Assembly (NCBI GenBank): GCA_003427395.1
Contig: BFEA01000309.1
Location: 169,200 to 189,224 of the forward strand
Source of the DNA: Chara braunii
Lineage: Eukaryota > Streptophyta > Charophyceae > Charales > Characeae
Length of the DNA: 20,025 nucleotides
Direction of reading: 5' to 3'
A program made the translations under genes and the position numbers. The notes beneath the pieces are model-generated. The model saw nothing but the letters and a program-made list of their open reading frames with translations. It searched no databases and had not been told where the DNA came from. Of this stretch, positions 8,804-17,292 are shown one piece after another. Position 1 is the first letter of the stretch, and each line of letters begins with the position of its first letter.

Positions 8804-8888
<85 letters not shown>
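8800..8888. repeat. (TG)n microsatellite, near-perfect
   Basis: About 44 TG units broken by a single TTTG at 8818-8821. It is the longest and purest TG tract in the window, hence probably the youngest. Confidence 0.97.
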
Positions 8889-8890
<2 letters not shown>

Positions 8891-9160
8891 CCGGGTGTGA
8901 AGTTTTTGTAATGATGACAGATCTTCAATGATGCCTAGTTTTGTATTCCATGTCCTCCTCGAGTCTGAACCTTGGATAAGACTGTGCGGATTCCTTTCTT
9001 CTGGCTCTCAATAAGACGCCTCTGGACCTTGGATAAAAGCTGGTGTGCAGCATATCCCGACTTCTGGAAAGGATGTATTTATTGGATAAAAGGGAAAGTG
9101 AATAATTGGCACAACATTCTTTTCATAGGTTAAATGATTTTTTTTTTTTCAATATTTTCC
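8889..9160. other. no gene; short TTGGATAA repeats
   Basis: The phrase TTGGATAA appears at about 8972, 9030 and 9082. A T run follows at 9138-9149. Otherwise nothing recognised. Confidence 0.5.
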
Positions 9161-9162
9161 AT

Positions 9163-9327
9163 GGAAAAAAAACTGCTGTGAATGGGAACATGGATTTCAT
9201 ATTTTCAAAAATTTTCAGATTTTTTCTTCTATTCTTCTATTCTTCACAGTCCCACAGCATATTTTCAGATTTTTTCTTCTATTCTTCTCAGTGTGAAAAA
9301 AACTGGTGTGCAATGGGAACATGGATT
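9163..9327 (+). repeat. nested direct repeats
   Basis: ATTTTCAGATTTTTTCTTCT plus ATTCTTCT occurs at 9211-9238 and 9261-9288 exactly (offset 50). Outside these, AACTGCTGTGAATGGGAAC-type sequence at 9171-9196 recurs as AACTGGTGTGCAATGGGAAC at 9301-9327. The outer pair encloses the inner pair, suggesting two rounds of slippage or duplication. Confidence 0.88.
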
Positions 9328-9432
9328 CTAAACTGGGACTGTGATTCTGGGCTGTGATCCTGGGACTCAAATCCGGGATTCTCAACGGGGCCGCTGCACT
9401 ACGATTCTGGGACTCTGCACGGGGACTCTCAT
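9328..9432 (+). repeat. short GGGACTC/TGATTCTGGG array
   Basis: Units such as GGGACTGTGATTCTGGGC, GTGATCCTGGGACTC and GATTCTGGGACTCTGCACGG. Related in orientation and composition to the GGACTC family, but diverged. Confidence 0.65.
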
Positions 9433-9505
9433 CCTTTGTGGCATAAACCTTCAATATGTAATAATCGTATTCTTTTTCGAAAATTATGCTTAAGTTTTAC
9501 TTTTT

Positions 9506-9747
9506 GCACGGAATATGAGAGTGAGCGATATACATAAAACGAAGTTACGAAATCACACAGCTGAGCAAGTAGTAGTATCCCAAGTAGAGAGTACAAATGC
9601 ACCGAGAAAACCATCCATAAAGAGCAATACAATGAAGTATTGAGCCAATGTCCAAGCCCGCAGGCCACACCAACACAGTATCCAGAGTTGCTCTCTCTGT
9701 CTGGCGCACAGCGCCCAGCCTGCTCTACCACACTATCCTACTCTACA
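9506..9747 (-). mobile_element. SINE-like dispersed repeat, copy 2
   Basis: Second copy of the repeat at 6227-6446, collinear over about 240 bp at moderate identity. On the minus strand its head reads TAGGATAGTGTGGTAGAGCA, very like a tRNA A-box/D-arm region. About 30 nt further comes GAGAGCAACTCTGGATAC, only a weak B box. The reverse frame through it includes Asp-Arg-Glu-Ser-Asn-Ser-Gly-Tyr, a string often seen when tRNA-like T-arm DNA is translated, so that frame should not be called a protein. It might alternatively be an unrelated low-copy repeat. Confidence 0.55.
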
Positions 9748-9837
9748 GGTGGTTCACACAACAGGATCACTTCGGCTCACAAAGACCAATGTACATGACT
9801 GTCAACACCATCGGCGACCTCTCTTCATGTACCAGGT

Positions 9838-10365
9838 ATGTATCTCGTCACCCTCAATGACACCTTGATTACCCCACACAACGCCTCACTCCCTGAAGAC
9901 CACCCGATCATCCGCTGTACCCCCTGGCGCCTAGCAGCCCGGCTATGGCCGCCGGCGCGCTATTGCCCTGCAGCGCCCCACTTCACCTCTCGCGCTCCGT
10001 CAGCGCCCTTGGCAGCAGCGCAGCATCAAGGCAATAGCGCAGCAGCACTTCCCCAATGCCAGCACTGGCCAGAATGCCTGCCTTGGGCTGCCTCACTTCC
10101 TTTATGGAAGTGGCAGCCTGCTGTATGCTACGTGTGGCCTGGCTGGAGACTTCCAGTAGCTTCCGGTTGGGCCTCATACCCTGTGCCCAGGCCGAGACTG
10201 ACAGTTGAGGGCCTGGGCCCCTTTACAGTTGGGCGCGGCCTGAGTCTCCGGACTTGGGCTGTTAGCTGCATCTGCGCAGGGCCCCCAGGTAGGTGCGTCG
10301 GCTGTACTGCTTTTCCAAAGGCCGACGGCCTGCTTCTCAATTTATCGGCCCTGCTTTGTGTGTAG
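9838..10365 (+). other. GC-rich segment with an open frame of uncertain status
   Basis: The segment is clearly more GC-rich than its surroundings, mainly from about 9910 to 10400, and one frame stays open for 175 codons from an ATG. The translation is rich in Ala, Pro, Trp and Leu and has no domain, signal peptide or motif I recognise. Stop codons are AT-rich, so GC-rich DNA keeps frames open by chance. The base composition differs from the neighbours, which may mean a separate origin. I would not call it a gene without transcript evidence. Confidence 0.3.
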
Positions 10366-10439
10366 GTGCCGAGGCACAACTTTCGTGGCCTGGGCCAACT
10401 GTACGGCGCAACTTTGTGAGTCTCGTGCGTTCAATCAAC

Positions 10440-10495
10440 CAACTGATGCGCTGCAAGAGCCTGAATACCCACATCCGGAAATGTTAAATTTGGCC
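10440..10495 (+). repeat. dispersed repeat, relative of 1364-1490
   Basis: Contains CCAACTGATGCGCTGCAAGA, CTGAATACCCACATCCGG and TGTTAAATTTGGCC, corresponding to CCAACTGGCGCGCTGCAACT, GAGTACCCACATTTGG and TGTTGGGGCC at 1364-1490. The element order differs between the two places. Confidence 0.55.
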
Positions 10496-10530
10496 TGTGA
10501 CGAATATTCAGGCCCACCTTCACTTAGCCA

Positions 10531-10735
10531 GAGTGGACTCTGAGCTCGGAGTGTGAACTCTCAAGTTGGACTGGAGTGGACTCTGAGCTCGGAGTGTGAT
10601 CTCTCAAGTCGGACCGGAGTGGACTCTGAGCTCTGAGTGTGAACTCTCAAGTTGGATTGTTGACACTGCTCACTTAGCTTGGACCGGAGTGGACTCTGAG
10701 GTCGGAGTGTGAACTCTCAAGTTGGATTGTTGACT
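10531..10735 (+). repeat. 43-bp tandem repeat, about 4 units
   Basis: GAGTGGACTCTGAGCTCGGA begins units at 10531, 10574, 10617 and 10687. The first two steps are exactly 43 bp; the last is 70 because of a 27-bp insertion. Each unit ends GTGTGAACTCTCAAGTTGGA. A further diverged unit lies near 10887-10930. This is a higher-order form of the GGACTCTGAACTT family. Confidence 0.93.
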
Positions 10736-11180
10736 CTGAACTTTGACTGGGGACTTCGAACATTGTCTTTGGACTTGGACTCCAGCTCTCTCACTGTGGA
10801 CTCTTGGCCGGGACTGGACTCGAACCCCGGACTCAACCATGAGACTGGACTCAACTCAGAGCCTGGACTGGACTCTGAGCTTGGACCGGACTGGACTCTG
10901 AGCTCCGAGTGTGAGCTCTCAAGTTGGATCGTTGACTCTGAACTTCGACTGAGGACTTCGAACTTTGTATTTGGACTTGAGCGTGGACTGTGGGCTTAGA
11001 CTCGAATCCTCGACTATGAGCCTGGAATTGGTCTTTGAATTCTATCCTTGCACCCTGCGCTTAGACGTTGACCCTGAGTCTGGACTGGACTCCAAGCCTG
11101 GACACGACTCTGGGCCTGGACTGGACTCTGAGATTGGACAGGACCCTCAGACTGGATTGGACTCTCGGATCGGACTTCAC
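10736..11180 (+). repeat. GGACTC-family minisatellite
   Basis: Continues from the 43-bp repeat with words such as GGACTGGACTCTGAGC, CCTGGACTGGACTCTGAG and GACTCTGGGCCTGGACTGGA. Same strand polarity as all other arrays of the family. Confidence 0.88.
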
Positions 11181-11500
11181 AAAAAAGAAGTGCGGCTGTG
11201 CAGACAACTATTCGTTATGTTCTGTTTTATTGTTTTTTGTTTTGTGCATGAACTTCGGTATGCGGTGAATTGTATGATAATGCACTCCATTATTTGTTCA
11301 CTTATTATTTGTTCCCTCCATTATTTGTTCACTTATTATACGCTGGTTTTCTTTTTCATTGTTTTTCAGGTCCTTGCTCTTCATTCGCTGCCTTGTTTGA
11401 AGAAGGTAGGTGCTCCTCCGACTTGGTTCGAAGATTGGAACAGGGGCTCGAGACTGAGGATCAAGATCTGAACATAAGAATTTGGGTTTCAACTTGGGAC
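11181..11500. other. AT-rich spacer with 31-bp tandem duplication
   Basis: A perfect 24-bp direct repeat (CTCCATTATTTGTTCACTTA plus four bases) lies at 11285-11308 and 11316-11339, offset 31. The short stretch TTTTTCAG (11363-11370) and a later AAGGTAGGT resemble splice signals, but no reading frame supports an exon between them. Confidence 0.75.
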
Positions 11501-11890
11501 GTTGCACCTGTGGCTTGAGAGTGGGACCTGGGACTTGTAGCTCGAACTCGGAACTTGGACTCTTAACCCTGGATTCTCACCTTCGACTATGAAACTACAC
11601 TGGGCTTAGACTCTCACCTTGGACTCTGACCTTGGAGTCGATTCTGAGCCTCGACTGGACTGTGAGCTTCGACTGGACTCTGACCTTGGACTTCACTGTG
11701 AGCTAGGACTGGACTCTGAGCTTGGGCTGGGCTTTGAGCTCCCAATGGACTCTGAGCTTGGACTTGTTAAGACTCTGAGCCTGGAATGTAGACTCTGAAC
11801 TTGGACTGTGGATTCTGAACTTTGCAAGCATAGACTCTGAACTTGGACTCAGAGATTACACTATGACCCTGGACTGGACTTCGACTCTGT
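11501..11890 (+). repeat. GGACTC-family minisatellite
   Basis: Units like CTTGGACTCTGACCTTGGA, GACTGGACTCTGAGCTTGG and GACTCTGAACTTGGACTGTG. Polarity as elsewhere. Confidence 0.9.
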
Positions 11891-11945
11891 GCATATGTCT
11901 GTGTGTATGTTTGTGAATGTGTGTGTCACAGCCTGCATCTTGTAC

Positions 11946-12029
11946 TTAATTTTTTATCCTTACGCTCAGACTGTGAGTTCTTTGTATTAATTTTTTATCC
12001 TTACGCTCAGACTGTGAGTTCTTTGTATT
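11946..12029 (+). repeat. perfect 41-bp tandem duplication
   Basis: TTAATTTTTTATCCTTACGC and the following 21 bases are repeated without change at 11946 and 11987. Perfect identity marks a recent duplication, in contrast to the decayed arrays around it. Confidence 0.95.
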
Positions 12030-12121
12030 TCTCATTTCTTGACTGAATAACTGACGTTACGGAATGGTACCTATCCTGTCTGCCAAAGGTGCTTTCCTAT
12101 CCATCCGCATGGCAGTTGCTG

Positions 12122-12245
12122 TGCATGTGTGTGTGTGTGTGTGTGTGCGTGTGTGTGTGTGTGTGCGTGTATGTGTGTGTGTGTGTGTGTGTGTGACAGT
12201 CTGCACCCTTCCTCTGTGTGTGTGTGTGTGCATGTGTTGGGGCAT

Positions 12246-12300
<55 letters not shown>
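12122..12300. repeat. two TG microsatellites with duplicated edge
   Basis: TG tracts at 12122-12195 and 12215-12300. Each ends in GTGACAGTCTGCACCCTT (12192 and 12300), so TG tract and edge were duplicated together. A looser relative, GTGTGTCACAGCCTGCATCTT, precedes the 41-bp repeat near 11923. Confidence 0.93.
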
Positions 12301-12789
12301 TGACAGTCTGCACCCTTGTGTTTTTTAACTCTTAGATTATTTTATGATGCAAAATATTACTCTGTAGACTATTCTTCTGTTAATTTTCTATCCCAGTTTT
12401 TGCTGTACTATGTCCCCCCGTTGTTCGTTCCCATTCGGGGATGACGGGGGAGGACGACCCTCTTAAAGGTTTTTGGACTCGAAACTTGGGCTGCATTCTA
12501 GTGTCAACGAATGAATTTTTGCTGTGAATGCATGTAAATTCTACTTTTTTGGTTTTATTGTCAGTGTACTACAAATAACCGTATCTTTTCGAATGTATGT
12601 AAAGTTCATTCTTTTTGGTTTCAATGTTTATTTCTTTTTCAAGAGAGTTGTTTTAGCTTCTCTTTTTAACGTCGCCTCTTACTTTCCATGGCTTATTACC
12701 ACGTATTTTAGTGATTTCTTCGATTCGTGAATTCCTTGCTCCTATCCGCTTTGCCGGGATCAGTATATTTGCAAAGTCAACACACACAA

Positions 12790-13430
12790 CTCGGTCTTTG
12801 GGCTGTAAGCTTCGACGTGGCTTTGACCTTACAATGGACTGTGAGCTTCGAGTAGTTACGACTCTGAGCTTGGAATGTGCACTCTGAACGTGGACTGTGG
12901 ACTCTCAACGTGGACTGTGGACTCTGAACTTGGACTGTCCTGTGGATTCTCTACTTGGACTGTCGACTCTGAAAAGGTCTTTGGACTGTCGACTCTTTAA
13001 AGGTTTTTGGACTCGAAACTTGGTCTTTGGACTCTGAAATTGTATTTGGGACTTGACCTTGGAATCTGAACTTGCTCTTTGGACTCTGAAATCTGTCTTT
13101 CACTTTGAACTTCGTCTTTGGACTCAGAACTCGGACTTCGGACTTTGAACTTGGACTCAGGGGTCATACTCTGACCCTGGACTCAGAACTTCGTCTTTGG
13201 ACTCTGAACTTGGTCTTGGATTCTAAACTTGGTCCAGGGCAGGGAAACTTGGTCTTTTGACTCTGAACTTGGGCTTTGGGTTCTGAGACTCTGAACTTTT
13301 ACTAGAGACTTCTAACTCGGTCTGTGGACTTCGAACCCCGAATCTGGGCTTAGACTCTCGCTATGGATTGAGGACTGGACTTTGAATCTGGGCTTAGACT
13401 CTCGTTGTGGACTTTGAAGGTGGTGTTCAT
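12790..13430 (+). repeat. GGACTCTGAACTT-family minisatellite, array in copy 2
   Basis: Equivalent of array 1/2 in copy 1, with the shared irregular phrases TTGGTCCAGGGCAGGGAAA, GAACTTGGGCTTTGGGTTC and TCATACTCTGACCCTGGACT. Dominant unit GGACTCTGAACTTGG. Confidence 0.92.
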
Positions 13431-13559
13431 CGCTTCTCAAGTTGGTTTTCACTGGCCTGTGCGTTCTGTGCTTAAACTAGCCTGCTTTGTACTATCACAA
13501 AGCCTTTGGGCGTTACCAACTGCCTCCATCTTGTTGTGTGCTTTGTGTTCTGTGCAGTC

Positions 13560-13765
13560 TGTGTTGTCTGTCATGCTCAGCCGTCTGCTCTTCTTCGTGT
13601 GTGTGTGTGTGTGTGTTGTCTTTAGCCTGCTATGGTGTCTGCTCTTCTTGGTGTGTGTGTGTTGTCTTTAGCCTGCTATGGTGTCTGCTCTTCTTGGTGT
13701 GTGTGTGTATTGTCTTTAGCCTGCTATGGTGCGTTTTCTTTGTGGTGTGTGTGTTGTCTGTCATG
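13560..13765 (+). repeat. 46-48-bp tandem repeat, 3-4 units
   Basis: GTCTGCTCTTCTTGG, a TG tract, then TTGTCTTTAGCCTGCTATGG repeat with starts of TTTAGCC at 13621, 13667 and 13715. The expanded unit encodes Cys/Val/Leu-rich frames only. Confidence 0.92.
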
Positions 13766-13826
13766 AAGACCCGTCTGCTCTTGTCGGTATGTGTGTGTGT
13801 GTGTGTGTGTGCGCATCCGCGTGTGG

Positions 13827-13965
13827 CAGGGTCCGGCCTGCCATTGCATTTTTGCAGTATTAGAGGCCGTGCGCAGGGTGCAGCCTGCCATTGCATTTTG
13901 CCAGTATTAGAGGTGGGGTGCAGAGTTCGGCCTGTTTGCTTTGTGTTCTGTGCAGTCTGTGTTCT
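13827..13965 (+). repeat. 47-bp tandem repeat, about 3 units
   Basis: CAGGGTCC (13827), CAGGGTGC (13874) and CAGAGTTC (13921) head units containing CCATTGCATTTT and CAGTATTAGAGG. Counterpart of the 48-bp repeats at 5279-5426. Confidence 0.9.
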
Positions 13966-14087
13966 CTGTCCTGCTATGGTGCATTCTCTTTGTGGTGTTT
14001 GTGTTGTCTGCCATGCTTAGCCGTCTGCTCTTGCGGGTGTGTGTGACTATCGAATTGTTTTCTTTCCCTGGCTTACATTTTTTTTGT

Positions 14088-14192
14088 TTGGGTTTAGGGG
14101 TCAGGTTTAGGGGCTAGGGTTCAGGGTTTGGGGTTTAGAGTTTAGGGTTTACGGGTCAGGGGCAAGGGGTTTATGGTTTACGGTTTAGGTTA
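14088..14192 (+). repeat. telomere-like island, copy 2
   Basis: Degenerate heptamers: TTTAGGG, TTCAGGG, GTCAGGG, GTTTAGAG, TTTACGG. The G-rich strand is +. It is preceded by CCTGGCTTACATTTTTTTTG, matching CCTGGCTTACATTTTGTTTG before the island at 2812, so the left junction is also duplicated. Confidence 0.9.
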
Positions 14193-14320
14193 CGTCGTTT
14201 TATATAGGTCACTTGTATTTGCAGCCTCTTTCAGCCACTGCTTGCAACATGACAGGCCAGCATGTGACTTTGTCCCCCGATATTACGACGGACAACTACG
14301 AATGACAGACAAGAACGAAT
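14193..14320 (+). repeat. conserved telomere-island flank, copy 2
   Basis: Contains CACTTGTATTTGCAGCCTC, CAGCCACTGCTTGCAACATG, ACAGGCCAGCATGTGACTTT and ATTACGACGGACA, in the same order as 2943-3070. Divergence is moderate, with small indels. Confidence 0.85.
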
Positions 14321-14510
14321 GCAAATTTCTGATCTAGCAGTCTCTTCTTTGGTTATGGTACAAAATATTTTTGTTGTTCTCATTTCATTTTATTTTTTTG
14401 CTGTATTCTTCCCCATTTATGGGGTATTCCGTTTTCTGGACCAACTATATGGTTCTGCTTTTTTTAACTATGGATATGGTAGAATTTGTGTTCGTAACGT
14501 TGTGTAGTCG
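14321..14510. other. AT-rich spacer, nothing recognised
   Basis: T-rich DNA between the duplicated flank and the next array. The two short frames here lack any recognisable motif. Confidence 0.5.
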
Positions 14511-14690
14511 AAACTCGGGCCTGCGAACTTTGACTCAAAATGTGTCTAGTCGCAACTCGGAAACTCGGGCCCCAAATGTGGACTAGGGCTCGGGACTCAA
14601 ACCGACACTGCGAAGTTTGACTCAAAACGTGTCTAGTCGGAACTCGGGCCCGGAATGTGGACCACGAGTTGGGACTGGGAGTTATGTTGA
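14511..14690 (+). repeat. ACTCGGGCC / AACTTTGACTCAAAA repeat
   Basis: GTCTAGTCGGAACTCGGGCC-type units: TGCGAACTTTGACTCAAAAT (14521) and TGCGAAGTTTGACTCAAAAC (14608), each followed by GTGTCTAGTCG and an ACTCGGGCC word, offset about 87. A diverged relation to the GGACTC family is possible from orientation and composition. Confidence 0.8.
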
Positions 14691-14741
14691 CTTAAGAGTT
14701 TCTCTTTTTGCTGTTCACATGAGATGTGACTAAGTCTCTGA

Positions 14742-14945
14742 CCGCGGTTTACGGTTCAGGGTTCAGGGTTTAGGGTTTACGGTTTAGGGTTCAGTTCAGG
14801 GTGGCTTTCAGGGTGTAGTGTTTACTGTTCAGGGTTTAGGGTTCAGGTTTCAGGATCGAGGGTTTGCCGTTTTACGGTTTAGGTTTGAGGCTTCAGGCTC
14901 CAAATGTACGCTTCAGGGAATAGGGTATAGGGTTTAGGTTATAGG
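14742..14945 (+). repeat. telomere-like island
   Basis: Degenerate TTTAGGG and TTCAGGG with TTTACGG and TTCAGTTCAGGG irregularities. About 200 bp, G-rich on the + strand. Confidence 0.9.
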
Positions 14946-15079
14946 CGTTGTGCATCGTGCTTCTTACCTTTGTTCTATGGGTTTATGCATGTGTATTTTA
15001 CTATTTTTTCAATTATCCTGTTATGCATCGTACTTCGTACTTTTGTTCACCTATAATTTCCAATTGCAGCTTAACGTCA
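14946..15079 (+). repeat. 72-bp spaced direct repeat between two telomere-like islands
   Basis: TGCATCGTGCTTCTTACCTT (14951) and TGCATCGTACTTCGTACTTT (15023) each continue TTGTTC. Two related spacer units thus lie between the islands at 14742 and 15080, which fits a duplicated island-plus-spacer. Confidence 0.8.
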
Positions 15080-15270
15080 GTGTTTAGGGTTTACGGTTTA
15101 GCGTTCAGTTCAGGGTTTAGTTCGGGGCTTACTGTTTACTGTTCAGGGTTTAGGGTTTAGGGTTTAGGGTTCAGGGTTTTGGTTTATGGTTTACGGTTCC
15201 GGGTTGAGGCTTTAGCCTTAAAGTTTTGGCTTTGGGGTTTCAGGGTTTAGGGTTATGGGTTGAGGGTTGA
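15080..15270 (+). repeat. telomere-like island
   Basis: Three consecutive near-perfect TTTAGGG units near 15140-15165 among decayed TTCAGGG, TTTACGG and TTGAGGG words. Same orientation as the island at 14742, which also shares the word GGTTTACGGTTTA. Confidence 0.9.
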
Positions 15271-15642
15271 GGGTGTTGTCTGAAATTTCGTACGAACGTG
15301 CTTTCATTTGCAGTTCATATCTCGTCGAATTATCGTGGTGGTCTTCCGTTTTTGTATTTGTTTTCCCCCTCATCTAACTATCCTTTACTTTCGTTCCGTT
15401 CCTTTTTTTCACCCGATTAGAACGCCCGGTCATTATACTTGTATTTTGTGCAACTTTGAGTTTAGAAACATTGATAATGACCAGCCGTTCTATTCGGCTG
15501 CCGCGGTCCCCACACGTCGGTATGCGAGCATCTGGTATGCCAAACGTATCTTCCCATATTCTGTGGGAATTTCATTTTCTCTTATTCTACGTGGACGGCA
15601 ACCCTTACCGTAGAACGACACCGCAGATCTACTCTCTTGCAT
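15271..15642. other. unique stretch with a short open frame
   Basis: One + frame (15308-15613, 101 codons) is free of simple repeats. Its translation is mixed, with hydrophobic residues at the start and no motif I recognise. Length is within chance for DNA of this composition. No other feature seen. Confidence 0.3.
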
Positions 15643-15710
15643 GCAGGTTGTGTTGTTGCAATCAGCAGGTTGTGTTGTTGCAATCAGCAGGTTGTGTTGT
15701 TGCAATCAGC
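15643..15710 (+). repeat. 22-bp tandem repeat x3, perfect
   Basis: GCAGGTTGTGTTGTTGCAAT plus CA repeats exactly at 15643, 15665 and 15687. Because 22 is not a multiple of three, it would shift any frame each time, so it does not support coding. Confidence 0.97.
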
Positions 15711-15762
15711 AGTTCTTTTCACTTCTTGACCAGCTTGCCTTCCCAACACGACTAATGTGTAG

Positions 15763-15892
15763 CTTTGGGGGCTTTCAACCTCCTCTGCGGCACACTTTGC
15801 ATATGTCCCTGGTGCGGAACCCTTCCCACAGGACTACTCTGGGTACTCCAGGGGCCTTTGAACCTCCTTTGCAGTGCACTGCTACGCAGTTC
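15763..15892 (+). repeat. imperfect ~90-bp duplication
   Basis: GGGGGCTTTCAACCTCCTCT near 15768 recurs as AGGGGCCTTTGAACCTCCTT near 15850, each continuing GCGGCACACTTTGC or GCAGTGCACTGCTAC. Confidence 0.75.
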
Positions 15893-16336
15893 GTGTTGTC
15901 GACCACATGACCAGACCTGCACGAGGAGCGAAACAGCCTGCCCTGCGTTCTCCACTATGGAAACGCAGCAGATCGACCGCTCATGATTTGGGGATGGAGG
16001 CTGGTCCTGCAGTCTTCAGGCTAGCCGGTCTAGGGACTCCGGACACTGACTGCTTCCACCTGATTGACCGAGTTCCTCCCTTCCTGCTTGCTCAATCATT
16101 GTCTCTGTTCATGCAAGTACATTTTATGTAATCGGATTTTATTGCAATTTTGCAGTTTTCTGCATGTCTGCGCCACTTACTTTTATGTTTTCTCGTGTTA
16201 CTGCTCAGTGAGCACCCTCCTTATTGTCTTCTCTGGAAGCTGCAATCGCGGTCCCGTACGTCTTACTGCCCACCTGGTCTCAGTCCACGTCCCAGCCTGT
16301 GTAACGAACTGGACGCTGGGTCTCTCGTCATTTCTT
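15893..16336. other. no recognisable feature
   Basis: Mixed-composition DNA. Several overlapping frames of 60-170 codons exist but none shows a motif; the longest ends as an Arg/Glu run through the GA tract, which marks it as an artefact. Confidence 0.5.
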
Positions 16337-16411
16337 AATGACCTAGCCTATTGCCTTAGACTTGCAGTGAAATCAATAACATTGCTTCGAGGATCAAATC
16401 CCGACTTCCTC
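16337..16411 (+). pseudogene. weak tRNA-like sequence
   Basis: TAGCCTATTGCC (16344-16355) resembles an A box, and GGATCAAATCC (16391-16401) matches the B-box consensus at 10 of 11 positions. Their spacing of about 36 nt is tRNA-like. The T-arm pairs only with a bulged A, and the expected acceptor ends do not pair, so this is at best a decayed tRNA or SINE head. Chance occurrence is possible. Confidence 0.3.
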
Positions 16412-16486
16412 CCTGGTGTAATTACCATTGTCTCCTCACGTGCAGACTGCCCACTTGTTTCTTGTGCGTGTCTGTGCTGCCTCTTC

Positions 16487-16491
<5 letters not shown>

Positions 16492-16572
<81 letters not shown>
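16492..16572. repeat. (GA)n microsatellite
   Basis: About 40 uninterrupted GA units. It follows a TGTG stretch, a common seed for such tracts. Confidence 0.98.
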
Positions 16573-16576
<4 letters not shown>

Positions 16577-16879
16577 TGGTAGGAACTTCGAAGTGAACAG
16601 ACACCGCTACCTTATCACCCAGTTTTTTCACAAGCAAACTTCTATCTCCCTCCTGGAATGACTCTCGTTGCATGCTTGCGTATTCCGGTAACTGGACTAC
16701 ACCTCCTCTCCTAACTCCGCGGTCTTCTCTGTGTTGTTTGCAGTTCTGTGTTTTGTGCGGCAGTTTGCGTGCTGTGTCGTCAGTCTCGCCTGCTCATGGT
16801 GTACTTAGTGCTCTTGTTGGTTTGTGCCCATTATGTTGTGAGGTATTGTTGTTTGACGTACTTAATGTCATATATTGCC
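16573..16879. other. no recognisable feature
   Basis: About 300 bp of mixed DNA between the GA tract and a telomere-like island. Nothing recognised on either strand. Confidence 0.5.
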
Positions 16880-16969
16880 AGGGTTTAGGGTTGAGGGTAG
16901 AGGGTTTTGGGTTTAGGGTTCAGGGTTCAGGGTTTGGGGTTGAGGGTTGAGGGTTTAGGGTATAGGGCA
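16880..16969 (+). repeat. telomere-like island
   Basis: Degenerate TTTAGGG, TTGAGGG, TTCAGGG and TTTTGGG units, about 12 heptamers, G-rich on the + strand. It begins directly after ATATTGCCA and ends at GGGCATCCC. Confidence 0.9.
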
Positions 16970-17289
16970 TCCCTCCTCAAGGGTTATGCTTTTTGATGTA
17001 TGGATTCCAACGACTTCGAAGGTTCTCATTTTCGTGGAGTGTTTCTTTATGTCTAGTTTGTGAATGTATCAGCAGTTCCGTGCTGTGTAACAACGACGAT
17101 AAATTGCATGGAGGTGAGGCTTGAAAAGACGCAGAACGAGGAGAAATTCCATCGAAATATATGTATAATACCTTCATTTTTATTAAATTCATTAAAACCA
17201 CTACCTACTCCTAAAAAGATTGTAAACCAAAGGTAAAAACTTAAAAAGATGCCAGCTATACCATAGAAACAAATTACAGCCCCTTGTGG
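16970..17289. other. unique stretch, nothing recognised
   Basis: AT-rich DNA. The part from about 17200 to 17290 is the minus-strand downstream side of the tRNA-like sequence at 17298-17390 and contains several A5-A6 runs (T runs on the minus strand), but no clear gene. Confidence 0.5.
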
Positions 17290-17292
17290 GAT

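Larger units (their letters stand above)
12310..14040 (+). repeat. segmental duplication, copy 2 (composite block)
   Basis: Collinear with 3240-5545 but with only one T-rich submodule (12583-12778) and one main GGACTC array (12790-13430). Its right part, starting TGTGCTTAAACTAGCCTGC (13467), contains an extra 46-48-bp tandem of TTTAGCCTGCTATGGTG (13621, 13667, 13715). It is followed directly by the telomere-like island and flank that precede copy 1. Confidence 0.88.

Noticed and set aside
9429-9731. 100-codon minus-strand frame with DRESNSGY
   Set aside because: That string is typical of translated tRNA-like/SINE DNA, and the region is a dispersed repeat also present at 6227-6446.
11363-11412. 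Possible exon with TTTTTCAG before and GTAGGT after
   Set aside because: Splice-like words are common by chance in T-rich DNA; the enclosed 40-odd bases lack support as coding and there is no neighbouring exon.
15308-15613. 101-codon open frame
   Set aside because: Free of simple repeats, but without motif, signal peptide or homology I can name; length is compatible with chance.
16064-16582. 172-codon frame ending in an Arg/Glu run
   Set aside because: The tail is the GA microsatellite, the remainder has no motif, and the frame overlaps a tRNA-like sequence.
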